Shown here: one piece after another, positions 44,104 through 56,113 of the stretch
Position numbering within the stretch: the first letter of the stretch is position 1
How the letters are laid out: each line of letters starts with the position of its first letter
Assembly (NCBI GenBank): GCA_034769895.1
Contig: CM068375.1
Location: 256,287,542-256,351,541, forward strand
Direction: 5' to 3'
Length of the DNA: 64,000 bases
Origin: Magicicada septendecula
Taxonomy: Eukaryota > Arthropoda > Insecta > Hemiptera > Cicadidae
Made by a program: the position numbers and the translations under genes
Notes under the pieces: model-generated
What the model was told of the DNA's origin: nothing
The model's input: the letters and a program-made list of their open reading frames with translations, nothing else
The model's database searches: none

Positions 44104-46395
44104 TGTAACAGTACAAACCTATGGGGATTTGTAATTTTAAATCTGTTCAATTTTTATTCAACCAAAGAGTATATGGTGTATGGACTATAGCATCCAGACT
44201 GGTACGGCTCGTTACAGGAATGTAAAATTGTCAGCAAGGGTGCGAATTCGCCCGAAAGTACGCGCTCAGATGGCCAACGTTCTCAGGTGTTTGGTCACAT
44301 ATGAATAAATACCTCAGCGCTGTGTGCGCAGAGAACAAGACAGTCGGCAAATAACATCTGAAGGTAACGGACGCGAGCAGTGGTGTGCGTCGCTGGACAG
44401 GCACATTTTTCATCTCGCCCGCAAATAAAATGTGAAAGTAAGTCAGTGGCAGTCGATCTACAGCTGCGGCTACCGCCGGTTCGGCGAAAAGGCTCGTGTG
44501 CCGAAAGTTTAGTAAAATTGTAAAAAAATGTGTTAATAAAAGTGCAACAGCAAAGTCAGAAGTAAAAGTTTCTAAATTACGAAAGTTAAAGGTATTTTCC
44601 GGACTTTTGAGTGAAAACAGGGACACAACAACGGACCACACGTGCAGGATGAGTACTCTTCAAAACTAGTAACAGTATAGACCAATCATACACAAACCCA
44701 CTAAAATGTATCAATATTAAAGAGATCTCTATATTATGGGGGAAAATTTAAATACCGTGTGAATGAGAGTATGCACAAGTACTGGGTTGTCCTTACATAA
44801 TCTAAGTAATTAATAACTTGTAGTTTAATTAACCAGTTGTATGTAATGGTAATTAATGAATGGCAAAGAAAATTAATGCTAAATTTTGTCGGTAGTAGTC
44901 ATGTTTTTAATGTTTAAATCTGTTTAAATTTGGAAGACTATATTGTAACATGGCATTTTGGCCTACCTGGTATAATAGCGCAATTTGTATTTCTTTTATA
45001 AAATAACACAATAGTATTTTTTCAACAATAGGGACAAAAATGTATAAACGAGAGGTAAATTTACTGTTTGGAGCGATCACGAGGGTGGCTGCACTGCCGT
45101 TGACTTTACGATACAAAATTATTAAACAATATTTTGCGGACAGATGTAACAGACAGCAAATTGTGCCAAAGTTCAAGGACACAACACAACTGTAAACAAG
45201 TTATATAACTAACATCATGCGATGTTACGCCAGCGCATTACATAATGCTGGAATGTGGGTACGGCAGCGCCACTAGTTTTCGTCGCACCCACAGAACAAA
45301 GAGTCAGTCGGAACACAACGTTTACAAGTGACGGACGCATAAAAACTATCGCGTTCGCCGACTGTCCGGCTGTGCGTAATTTGCGGGCCCGCAAAGCAAC
45401 AAAAATGTGAATAACAATTTTTAAAGTTGACGTTAATTTGAAATTACACTTAAATAACGGAAAATGACCAGTTTTCGGCAATTAACAGTTAAAATAAAGA
45501 ATGTGCGTGGCTAGAGCCAAGTGGCGTCTTCTGGACTCAAAAGTATAACAGCTAAGTAATCTACAAGAACGTACATAAAAACAAGCTTTCAATTTTTTGG
45601 CTAAAATATACAAAAGTTTAATGTTTTCATACTCAATATGAGCTCTTAAAATCTAAAGTAACTCGGTGTGTGTGTGTGTGTGTGTGTGTGCGTGAGTAAA
45701 TATATTTAAACAGAAGTGCTGGTTGCGCAATTATATAGTAGTTAAGTTTATTTGATATCTTGTTTTCATATAAGTTTACAATTAATTAAATAATGAGTTG
45801 TTTTTTTAAATTGAGCCTCGTGGCCAAAATATAATCACAATATTATAATGAAATGGGAGTTTGGCAAATAAAATGAAAAGCGTTCGTTAACCATAAATGT
45901 GTGTTGATAATTTGCGTTAACCTGTTTCTCTCTGCTAATGAGTACACCTGACGAGATCCTGGAATTTCACGAAAAGTTTAAACAATCAAATTACACGGTA
46001 ATAAATTTAATTAAAGCTAGTATCACTTCAATATAAAAGAGAAGTCATACTAGTATTTTATAAAAAAGAATTACATACAGAGAATAAATAACTTTTAAAA
46101 TGAATAAAATGGATTAATAGCGTAACCATGCGTTAAGTCAATTATTACGCCAAATTAACATCACCTATCCCGTATAGAAAATTTCGCCTAACGAACCTGG
46201 TAAGTAAGTGAAAGTGTTTTAAGGTCTCCATATCTGTCCTTTAAAGATATTGGTGGCGACCTATGAGTAATTTGGAGTCTTCTGTTTTGGTAAGTCAGTG
46301 TAACGTGTAATCAGGGCGAGTGCGTAAAAAGATCGCACGCAGTAAGTAGAAGTCACATGGTGGAAATTGGTAAGGTAAAGTAATAGAACGTAACA
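44104..46395 (+). repeat. 5' LTR of element 2 (with a nested solo LTR)
   Basis: 44104-44943 and 46031-46395 match the 3' LTR 56114-57315 in order. Between them lies the nested solo LTR. The near-3' block carries GGTGGCGACC and a GTAAGT donor-like site, shared by sister LTRs. Confidence 0.9.
44944..46030 (+). repeat. Solo LTR nested in the 5' LTR of element 2
   Basis: It starts TGTAACATGGCATTTTGG and ends ATCACTTCA, flanked by ATAT (44940-44943 and 46031-46034). The 3' LTR, which lacks it, reads GACTATATAAAAGAG across the empty site, confirming the boundaries. It has a (GT)n run at 45667-45690 and GAAGTGCTGGTTG. Confidence 0.92.
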
Positions 46396-46397
46396 AA

Positions 46398-46411
46398 TGG
46401 CGATCCCTGCC
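46398..46411 (+). other. Putative primer-binding site of LTR element 2
   Basis: TGGCGATCCCTGCC begins two bases after the LTR end, as in element 1. Confidence 0.5.
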
Positions 46412-46622
46412 AGTATAACTCAGATGAATTTATTCATATGGGTTTAGGCCCGATTTGAAGTACGAAATAGGTGGTGATAATAGGCGGTTTTTGTAATAGT
46501 AAAAAATTATGAGATTTGTGATTAGAGGTTAAGATGTAAAACACTGTAAGTCGAAGTTATGAGATTTTGTTTAGATAATAAGTAATTAATTATCTGATTA
46601 AAGAATAATTAAATTCATAAAA

Positions 46623-47824
46623 ATGGAAGATACGGAAAACGAAGTCAGTTTGTCTGACTCAACTGTTGTAAGTGAATCAGAAATTCAGTCAGAAACTCCT
46701 AGAGTAAATAAAGAAAGCAGGACAGAATCAGCTGTTATGGACGAGGTGAGAGTTCACTCAACTCCCGTCTCGTCTAGGGAAAGTAATAAAACTGATGACG
46801 AAACGAGAAATTGGTTTCGTAAGATAATGGGGGAGATTAAACAAATGTCTAGTGATAATAATAAGAAATTTGATGCATTAAATAATCGTTTTGACACTAG
46901 ATTTAATGAAATAAGTAGCGACATCAATAATCGTTTCGATGTCAATGATAAAAAATTTAATGAATTAGGGGGTGAGATTGAACAACAAAATATCAAAAGT
47001 GAAAGTAATTTGAATAAACATCTGAACGAGATTGACGAACATTTAATGACATTTAAGGAACAAGTGATAGAGTCAGTGGAGGAACAGATAAAGTAACTCA
47101 GATAATTAATGACAAGGTAAGTGGTAATTACGGTAGTGAATCTAATATTGAAGTAAGTGATAACAGTGATATAATTAAAAATGTGAAGTTAGAGAATAAA
47201 GTTGTGAATATTGAGAGTGCTAATGAAGTTTTAGTTGAAGTAGACTGTAACAATGGAATGTTAGTGAGTGTTAATCAGTTAGAGAGAGAGTATGAAGAGA
47301 GTTTTCAGGTAGAGGGATTGCAGAGGGTAAAATTTTCCCGTGGTGTTGTGGGGGGTGAAGAAAGGTCTTCATGAATGTATTGGGTAGATAAGTGTTCTAC
47401 CAATAATTGTCCTTTGAATTTTTGTGTTGTTCCTGGAAGAACCAGGAGGTGTTTTAATATAGTAGTACCCTCTGTATGGGATGGTAGAGAAAGTGTGATA
47501 TGGTGTTATAGTGGGAGATATATAGAGAGAGAGTTGTTTGTAGATAGGGAGATAGAGATATTCACGTTAAGTAGAAGCTATAAGGAGTTAAAAGAGAAGC
47601 TAAAATTTGAAAAAATAGATGATATGAAAGACTTACCTTGTTATGAAGATAGTGCGGAAATAAATAATGATAACGTTGATAATTATATTGAATGCTTACC
47701 TGTGCATAGACGTGGAATATTAATAGTAGATGATTCTGAAAATGAGAGGTTAAAATGCTTAAGGGTGATAGATAATAATACAGATGGTGACAAGACCAAA
47801 ACTAATGATGTAGACAGGTTATGA
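46623..47824 (+). pseudogene. Gag-like coding remnant of LTR element 2
   Basis: The first open stretch (46623-47096) is acidic with coiled-coil spacing (NNKKFDALNNRFDTRFNEI, repeated in NNRFDVNDKKFNEL). The later part carries the same motifs as the intact ORF of element 1: NNCPLNFC, WCYSGRYIERELF and YKELKEKL, and ends near a region with a similar D/N-rich tail. It is broken, with about two breaks. It is the second example of the protein, which I do not recognise beyond gag-like placement. Confidence 0.7.
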
Positions 47825-48476
47825 TTTAATAATAATGTGGGATAATCCAGTAGATTATTATGTGGGTTTTACGGAACAATTTGAAATATTAAAGAATTAT
47901 TACATAAATAATAACAATGTAAGGAGTATACAGTAAAGATGATAATTGTTATGTGAAAGTCAGGCTAATATACGATGATGGGGGTTAAATAAAAAATCAG
48001 TGAATGGACATTTTAATTATTTTAGTTTATGGTGATGACATGGCTAACTTATGAAATGAGGTGTGGTAAATAGAAAAATAATGACAAAGAATTGTAAATA
48101 AATTTATAGTGAAATTAATTGTGTGTTTTGTAAAACGTAGTTTAGGTAAACAATGTGTGTATGTAGTAGAAATCAATTTGATAATAATAATATTTTATCA
48201 GATTAAATAAATAATGAGAGTTTGTAATAAATGAACTGTAATTGTTTTGGAAGAAGGTAATTAAAGTAATGTTGTGTTTAAATAACTGATTGAATTAAAA
48301 TAAATTGTAGATGAATTAACTAATTTAAATGTGGTAGAAATAAATTGTGATAATGAATTTAAAGGATGTTTCTGAGATTTGAACTTTAAAATAAATAGTA
48401 AATGAATGAATGTAAAATGTGTTTAGTTGTGGAATCATATAATTGTTATGTTTCAGAAGGTACATATGGTTGTACG
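47825..48476 (+). other. Non-coding region of LTR element 2 before hAT-2
   Basis: AT-rich, no gene supported; it corresponds in position to 14641-14990 of element 1. Confidence 0.5.
48469..48476. repeat. 8-bp target duplication of hAT-2, left
   Basis: GTTGTACG, repeated at 52121-52128. Confidence 0.93.
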
Positions 48477-49006
48477 CAGTGGCGGCGCTAACGAAACGGG
48501 GGCTCCCCCCCGCGAAACTAATTAGGGGGCCCTATAAATATGGTTAAATTTTGTATACGTAATAGGGGAAAACACTCAAATGAGTTTCTATTTACGTGTG
48601 TTTCACAACAATGGTTTGTGAATACTTTCTCGTCTATCACAAAGCGTTTGCAATTTGCAAAGGATGTTTTACACGTATACAGACTCTTAAAATGCATTGT
48701 TGCTAAATAGACAAAGTTCTATACAAACTATAAAAAAACCAAAATAAAAAGAATTATTTATTTTTACGTCAAAGATCTAAATTCAGACTATGAAACAGTA
48801 CCGCACACAGAGTGTTAAAAATTTATTATTTAAAAACGAATATCAAAGTAACATTCTAGCTTTTTTCAAACATTTAAATTAGTTTGTAACTGAATTTGTG
48901 AAATTCTTGAATATACTCTATACACGTTCTCCTTAAGTCTAATCCAATTCAATAACACTCGAACTCAAGTAATGTACAATATTTACAGATGAGGATCAAC
49001 CAAAGT

Positions 49007-50557
49007 TCACTGTTTTCCTATGCCTAGTCTTCTTTTTTTAATAGCTAAGAAATTTTCAACCACTTCGTTGATATTAGTTTTCTGTGTCTCTTCATGCTCA
49101 ATGCTTAACAGTGCCAAGTCACTCAACCGAGTTTGGGCCATAGCACTTCTTAAGTATGACTTAATTAATTTAAGTTTTGAAAAGCTTCTTTCCGCTGTAG
49201 CTGTTATGACAGGTATGGTTAAATAAAGCTGCAAAGCTGTAGTTAAGTCTGGGAGGCAGCTGTTTTCTTCAACCAGTAAATTCATCATTTCTTGAATGCT
49301 TTTCTTGTGTACAACTTCTTTGGCCATCAGAGCTTTGAAGAATATTACTTGGTCAGGCAGTGATGTGGAAAGGTCACCAGGATACACATTTACCAGAGCC
49401 TTACTTTTCTCCACTATTGTCTCTTGTGAGAAGTTTACTAAATTCTGAGGCGTCAGGAATGAAAACCTATCATCAATGCAATGCAATCCTTCGAATCTCA
49501 TTTGTAGCTGAGCTATTACAATATCTAGTGTTGCATTGAAAACTTTTACTTCAAATGATTTCACTGTGTCATCAATTCTATGGTCAACTGATAATTCAAC
49601 AAAGAAGCGTTTTACAACTCGCTTACGCTTATTTTTCATGTTACAAGTTATGTCCCATGACTGGGCCAACTGTTTAGCACCAGCAAGAAAGCCGGCAAAG
49701 TCCTTTCTTAAAACTTTTAACTCATCACAAGCGCGGCTTAGAAACTGCCACGCTCTGCCTAGGTCAACAGTTGGCCTCTGTAGTGCTTTCGAAGTTATAT
49801 TTACATTCTCTAAAATCTTAGTTTCAAGGCAGAGCACAAGAATAAATTCAAAGTTTCTAATTGCTAATGCTTCTTCTGCCTCGGGTTTTTTTGAGCTGTA
49901 TAGAATAATTTCTGCCAAACACTTAATCACAATTTTGAAATCATTTCTTAAAGCTAACAGACAGTCGTGTCTAGAAGACCACCTTGTTGGACATAGCTTT
50001 TTTAAAGTTAGATTTTTGGCAGAGCTGTCTTCTTTAACGGCAGTGTTAAGTTCTTGCCATCTATGTAAGCTTTCACTGAAAAACACATAAGTTTTCTGTA
50101 CTATGTCATAAAATTGTCTGATTTCAGAAATATTTGATACTGAATCATTGATCACCAAGTTCAGGTTATGTGCAGCACAGTGTACGTAATCCGCGTTTGG
50201 GACTATATCCATAATTCTTTTCTGTAACCCAGAGTATTTCCCGCTCATTGTTGCTGCACCGTCATAACCTTGACCTCTACACTTACTAATGTCAATTTCA
50301 TTTGTTTTCAAAAAGTCTAAAATCTTACTTTGAAACCCCTCACTGTTGGGATCCTTTATTTCTTGAAATACCAAAACGGACTCACTAATCACAGTTTTAT
50401 AATTGCCAGGAGATTCTTCTACTATGTTAATGTATCTGATTACAACACTCATTTGGTCAATCTTAGAAATGTCTTGTGTGCTATCAACAATTATAGAAAA
50501 AAAAGGAGACGAATGAATCTGTTTTAGTAAGGCAGTCAATACTGATTTTCCTAGCAA
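49007..50557 (-). pseudogene. hAT-2 transposase, catalytic and dimerisation part
   Basis: 516 residues: SPFFSIIVDSTQDISKIDQM (first catalytic Asp), CRGQGYDGAATMSGKYSG (second), VHCAAHNLNLVI, CPTRWSSRHDCLLAL, and the C-terminal dimerisation block ATAERSFSKLKLIKSYLRSA with AQTRLSDLALLSIEHE. These are ZMYM1-like hAT hallmarks. The frame is shifted relative to the upstream stretch in the A-rich codons near 50600, where LHYDIQNEIINLLGKSVL joins in the other frame. Confidence 0.93.
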
Positions 50558-51636
50558 GTTAATGATTTCATTTTGAATGTCATAGTGGAGGTATTTTGAT
50601 CTGGTTTTTTCATTTCTAAGTGTGCACTAAGGAGAGAATCGTAGCGAGAAATTAAAGATAGTATGTTCAAAAAATTTCCACTTTCAGGATTTATTTCATG
50701 TAATGATTCTCTATGGCCAAGAAACGGCAATGAACACAGTGCCATGGTTCAAATGACAGCCACAATCTGTATGAAAATATCTTTCCATTTTTTCCGCTCA
50801 TCGGAAATTTGATCAGCTACCGTTTTACTCTTTTTCCAAGTGGAATACGTGAGACAAGATTGTAAATGAGCATTGCTACTTTCATGAACTTTAATTTTTT
50901 TACTGAGACCTTTCCAATCTCTAATATCGCCTTCACGCCAGCTTTGGGCATCAGCACTTTGGCTGAAAAGCCAACATGGTAAACAATAGACTCCATCTAG
51001 ATTACGAGAGTAACAAAGCCAAAACCTGTGAACAATTTGGCCTGCTGCAGTTTTGAAAGAATAATATGCTGTACTGAAAGACCGCTTAGAAACGGAATCC
51101 TTCGGGAAAGGACCCTTTGTTTGACAAAGTTCACTTAATGTTATTAACTTTTTCACCTCGTCTGTCATTGTAGCTTGATTTTTATAGAATGCAATATCTG
51201 TCTCAAAACTTTGGCAGTTTGGATCGGAAGGGCCTGCTAAACTAGTTTTATTTGCGTGATTACTTATAACTTTAGTTGGTTCAAACTGATTTTCTGGTCC
51301 AGGTATGTCTTCGGACTGGCGAACACATTCAATGCCTAGCAGTTGTTCTTCTTGTTCATGTTGCAGTTGCTTATTTGTTTCCGTAGTTGTATCACTTGTA
51401 TCCGACGGACTAATGTTTAAATCAGGTTTATTGTCACTGTCACAATCAACTTCAAGTCCGATTTTTGTTTCTTTTTCATTACTTGCACTTGACCCGGGTT
51501 TGGGTTGTTCAACTTCACATTTTGATGATTTTTTTAAAAACTGGTCGAGTTTTGAAAGTTTACTTTTAGATTCTTCTCGTTGTTTTTGCAGTTTCCTTTT
51601 CGTAGCACCACTTAAATATTCACGCTTACTTTCCAT
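50551..51636 (-). pseudogene. hAT-2 transposase, N-terminal part with TTF-type zinc finger
   Basis: From MESKREYLSGATKRKLQKQR (family start, SG..KRKL) through an acidic linker to the finger region RFWLCYSRNLDGVYCLPCWL and DWKGLSKKIKVHESSNAHLQ (C..C...H....H). GHRESLHEINPESGNFLNIL follows, the typical FRGH.E..... block. One in-frame stop at about 50749-50751 divides it (VAVI, stop, TMALCS), and a frameshift near 50600 leads into the catalytic part. This is the only start that fits the family length. Confidence 0.92.
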
Positions 51637-52120
51637 TTTATAAACTCTGTCTCTAACACTCTAACTCTACACAAAATACAAAAACTAAAATCAAATGTAA
51701 AGTCATTAAACTTAAACGGCACTAAATTACGAAATGAATGCAATACAGTACTATCGCGCAGGAGATGCGACGCACTACTGAGTACTGAACTACATTGTGT
51801 TGTGTTTGTTTACGTCTCCTCAGTGCCGAGTGACTCATCGCACAGACGTACGGGCACCACAAGAGATAAGATAAGCTTCGCTTACATACAAACTACAAAC
51901 AGTAATGTCATTTCGGAAAACGTAGTTTTTTTGCATGTCTATACACTTAAATAAAACGTATATTTCGTATTTTAAATACAAATTTGCCGGTAGTCGGACC
52001 CCATTAAAACTTTTTTTCCTATTATAGCCCGTTTCATATTTTTTTCTAGGGGCCAGAGTGGCGGGGCCCCCCAGAGGGTCGAGGCCCCCCCGTGCCGCGG
52101 GGGCCTTATCGCCGCCACTG

Positions 52121-52128
52121 GTTGTACG
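52121..52128. repeat. 8-bp target duplication of hAT-2, right
   Basis: GTTGTACG. Confidence 0.93.
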
Positions 52129-54682
52129 TGATGTTTGTGGTAATGAATGTTCATAATTTTGTGTCTATGACAGGAATCATGTGTTTATGCAGTTGAGTGA
52201 TGTACTGTAAGTATGAAGTTTATAATGCAATTTAAATAAAGTAAAATGTTTAATGTTGGAATAATAAATTTTAAATGAGTTAAAGGTTTAAATTAAATGA
52301 TGAAACTAATTTGAGGTAGTTATGAGTTTTCTAATGTAATTTTCAATGGTCATATCAATGTAAAATGTTGTAAAAAATTAGAGTTTGGGTGATAATATTT
52401 ATTTCAATAAGGCATTAAGTCCGTCAAGGTTGATTTTAAATGGGGGTTAGACAGAGGTGTGGTAAGGAGTCCTTAACTACAGGCGTTATGGCGGGAGGAA
52501 CAGTTTTAAATGGGGTTTGGCAGAGTTACCTGGAAAGGGCCAGGAACTAATAAGGGACTGAGCATACGGGAAGGGAACACACATCCTAAGTACAAAGAGG
52601 GTATTAGGTATTTTATTATAAGTGGAGAATGATTTAAGTGGAGTTAGAGAATTATTGGTAAATGTTTTTGAGAGATTGGTGTCATACTATATAAATCCGT
52701 TAATGGTTGTTAGGAGGAAGAAGAGGGGGTAAGGTCATATTTAAATACCCATTCAATAAATCAAATCATTGTAAATGACTGGGAGTCACCCAAACTAATT
52801 AGGGATGAAAATGTTAAACAGAAATTCATAGTGTAAATGTGATAATAAATAAAATGTGATGTAAAATGAATATTGATAATAAACTTGAATTTGAAAATTA
52901 TAGTAAAAAATATTTTTATTTTTTACTATAATTTACAATGGATTTTCACCAAGTAAAGGCATCATCAAGCATTAATTAACTTGAATTTGTGAAGAATTTA
53001 ATGGCATAAAAAATGATAAATAATTAAAGGTTGATATAAAAAGAGTTAATAGAAGGTTCAAGTTGTAATGTTTGTAATTTTACATGCAAATTTAAAGGTC
53101 AATTGTTTATATTAATGTAATGATGTTAATGGTCAATTTGAGTGTCAATTATGTTGTATATTATTATGTATTATGTTAATGTGTAGGAATCTTAAACATG
53201 AATTATATGTTGTTTTTTAAAGTGTTCCCCATTTTCGGGCGGTCACGGCCTCACCGAACACTGACCGTGGAATTGGCTCAGCTTTGACTAGCTATGGCCG
53301 GGGCTCATTGCGTCACGTTCTGCCTAAACTGGCCATAGCTGTTATCGTTGTAAGAGGTGAATTTAGAAATTAACCAAGGGGTAAATCAGGGGAATCACCA
53401 GAACTATGGAACAGCGGCTATCCATCAAATGGGATGGTAGACCGTTTAAGGGCATATACCTAAGGTTAGTAGAATTACTGGTGTCCTCGGACATCTGTAA
53501 TACCGAATGTTTTGTAAGGCCGAAGCAAGAACGGGGTAGGCAGCGTCTACTCCCAATAAACTTCAGTTCTTGTGGAGGCAACTGGGCGCTACAGTCCAGG
53601 GGGAGCCATAGTGTGTGTGGAAGGGAGGTTACTCAGGGGAGTAACGAATTAAAACCTTAAACTGAATGATTCTGATGAGCTAATTAAATGATTTTATTTT
53701 GAGTCAAGAGATACTATGCTAAAGGTAGATGATTAACGTTTTACAGTAGATAACTTGTTCAGAAATAGTGGATTTAAATTTGTTATACTCTATATGATAA
53801 TTTTATAAATGACTTTACTGTTTGAAAAGATTAATTTTAGGAGAGAAGATGTTTATTATGTTTTATGATGTGGTACTATGTAGGAATTATAAACATGTGT
53901 TATGTATTTTGCCTTGTATTATTTGTATGTAGTGTGCCTGTAGAAAGGTCATTCACCTGACCATAAGACATCAGCTGATGGCTGGTGTTAACTGTATACT
54001 GACCAATGTAATCAAGCCATATGTTCTTTTAATAATCAATGCAATTTTATTTTATAATTTTCTTTCTATTAATTGTCTGAATATATGTTTAATAAAAGAT
54101 TATTACATTTTATTACATTATTATTTAATTATGAAAAAAAATTTTGTTTTGTTTTGAGGTTTTGAGGTACAGTCCGTTGTGTTTTCATGTTCAAGATATA
54201 TTGCTAATTGTGTGTGTTGATAATGTATTAACTGATTTATATTTTTCATATTATACGTTTGTAAACAGATGTAGTAATGAGGGCATTTATAATAGAAAGA
54301 AGTTGTTTGTTTTGTTTTGTTTATTATGATTGTTAGTATCTAGATAAGAGTAGATATAAAACAAATTTGAAGGATTTTGGAATTTTAAAAATTATGATTA
54401 AATTCATTAATTAAAGTAAATAATATGAATTATCTTAAAAGGGGAATCTTTGATAAGGGACTTGGGTTTATTGCATTATTTGAGCAAAATTTAAACACTT
54501 TAATTTGATTTGAAATAATAACGTAAGGCAAACGATTAAAAATTGAAAAATGGAATTGGATTTAAAATATAAAATATTTCTATGAATTTTAGATCAAGAA
54601 GTAGGATCTAATTCAAATTACATGTTGTGTAATTTAGTAATGAGTATATGTACGCACCCAGTACTTGCTAAAGGCAACCCAT
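52129..54682 (+). other. Non-coding region of LTR element 2
   Basis: No supported gene. Blocks shared with element 1 include AAAATGTTGTAAAAAATTAG, AAAGGGCCAGGAACTAA, GGGAACACACATCCTAAGTA and GAGTCACCCAAACTAATTAG. A hairpin lies at 52895-52934. ORFs at 53363-53660 overlap a GC-richer block without recognised motif. Confidence 0.55.
52895..52934 (+). repeat. Perfect 16-bp AT hairpin
   Basis: AAATTATAGTAAAAAA pairs with TTTTTTACTATAATTT across an 8-base loop. Its role, if any, is unknown. Confidence 0.85.
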
Positions 54683-55788
54683 TGTAACGGTACAGAATTG
54701 TGAGCTACCCCAGTTTAATTTTATATTAATTTAAATCATCATTTTAAGCACTTTCCAAATTGCCAGACTTTCACCTGTGGGGAGCCTCCAGTACAGCAAT
54801 GCAACATACATACAGTCAGCCAAAACAATTGCCAGACGTATTGCGTAACCACCCACCAGCAGGCTTGTGTGAAACCCAGTCTGCAGATTGTCACCACAGA
54901 AGCAACAACAGAGTAAAGAGCAGCATACAGTTGTTCAGTAAAATCAATGGCCTCGGATGTGTAAGATAGGCCGAAGTTAAGGCCGGCCTATCAAATCAAA
55001 TAACTAATTAAAACATCTTTTAATAACTATTAAAAGTGCAAACAATGCAGCGGATTTAAGTGTGTGACTTAATATTAACATGGGGAAATCAGTGAATTCA
55101 AATCAGTGAAAATATAATACAACACAGTAAACTCAGTGCAACTAGGGGCGTGCGTGCACCAGAAACAAGAAAGTGGTCAACGAGACAGGGCAACAAACTA
55201 TACGGACATACACGGTGAATGGGTAACTAACAACCCTAAATATACCTATTTAAATCAGTTCAAAACAAATGATGATAACTTATTTAATATAATATAAATA
55301 ATCGAGATCTCTAAGGGAAAGGATTTTGTAAAAGTAAATAGCAAGGGGAAAAGGGAATTAAAATATACATACTGGTTCATAATAATTTGGCATAGTCTAG
55401 TTGATCATTCACTGTTTATTAGTTGTTAATTCGCAAATACAAAATTTCAATAAAATTCAGACATTATTTCATATAAACCATGTGTAGAGAGTAAGTTATT
55501 ACGCCTGTTTAACATTTCCTATTCTGTGCTGAAAACCTCGTCTAACGTTCTTTGGGATTTTCTGAGTTTTAAGGGTGGTCAGATAGCAGGATTATGTTAC
55601 AATTTTTATAAGGGCAAGAGTGCAAAGGTTTCGATATTGAACCATAAAATATCGTGGCGACCTGGGTAATATAATAAGGTAAGTTATACGGGGACCATGA
55701 CGGTAAGTAAAATTCTGGCAGCGGTAAGTATTGTTTTATGATGAGTGTATTATGTAATTATAAAAGGTAGAAGGCGAGGACCTTTACA
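54683..55788 (+). repeat. LTR of the TGTAAC family nested in element 2
   Basis: It starts TGTAACGGTACAGAATTG and ends near CCTTTACA. Flanks are CCAT (54679-54682) and CCAG (55789-55792), one mismatch, so the right border is probable, not certain. It shares ATGGCCTCGGATGTGTAAGA with the solo LTR at 26153, and has CTATTCTGTGCTGAAAACCT and CGTGGCGACCTGGG. Confidence 0.75.
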
Positions 55789-55792
55789 CCAG

Positions 55793-56062
55793 TATGTATG
55801 TAAGGGGAGATATATCGGTTGAGGATCTGGTATGGTATAAGGCCAGTTTTGGAATTTTATTCAGAATGTTACAAGGTTAGGTGGTACTGTGGTGAGTAAC
55901 TGTCCGACTTTACAGTGTTGGGATCTCGAATAGAGAAGTCCAGTAATCTCGTTCAGGTGCAGCCATAGTCGCCGAGCTAGGGGGGTAGTTTACCCATGAT
56001 GTGTTAAGAATTAAAGGGGGGTTGTTGGCGCCATATCCTCACTGATCCTCTTAGGGTTTAGC
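55793..56062 (+). other. 3' internal region of LTR element 2
   Basis: Shares GAGAAGTCCAGTAA and CTGATCCTCTTAG-type sequence with the same part of element 1 (16330-16460). No ORF. Confidence 0.6.
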
Positions 56063-56100
56063 AATGAGAGTTTTCCTGTTTCGGCAGAAAACCTCTCATT
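56063..56100 (+). promoter_or_regulatory. Stem-loop just before the 3' LTR of element 2
   Basis: AATGAGAGTTTTCCTG pairs with CAGAAAACCTCTCATT at 14 of 16 positions around TTTCGG. A purine tract GGGGGAGGGG (56101-56110) follows, then the LTR at 56114. It corresponds to 16471-16512 of element 1. Confidence 0.8.
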
Positions 56101-56113
56101 GGGGGAGGGGTAT

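Larger units (their letters stand above)
48477..52120 (-). mobile_element. hAT-2: ZMYM1-type hAT transposon, nearly intact
   Basis: The left end CAGTGGCGGCGCTAACG and the right end (reverse complement) CAGTGGCGGCGATAAGG are inverted repeats; the GC-rich ends contrast with AT-rich surroundings. The duplication is GTTGTACG. The length of 3644 bp is typical. The transposase occupies most of the - strand with one stop and one frameshift, so this copy is recent compared with hAT-1 and hAT-3. Confidence 0.95.

Noticed and set aside
44231-44641. 136-aa ORF, also seen at 56305-56652
   Set aside because: LTR sequence read antisense; present twice because LTRs are repeated.
53363-53660. Overlapping ORFs on both strands in element 2 as a lost pol
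   Set aside because: No RT, protease or integrase motif in any frame; the element 1 counterpart is non-coding.
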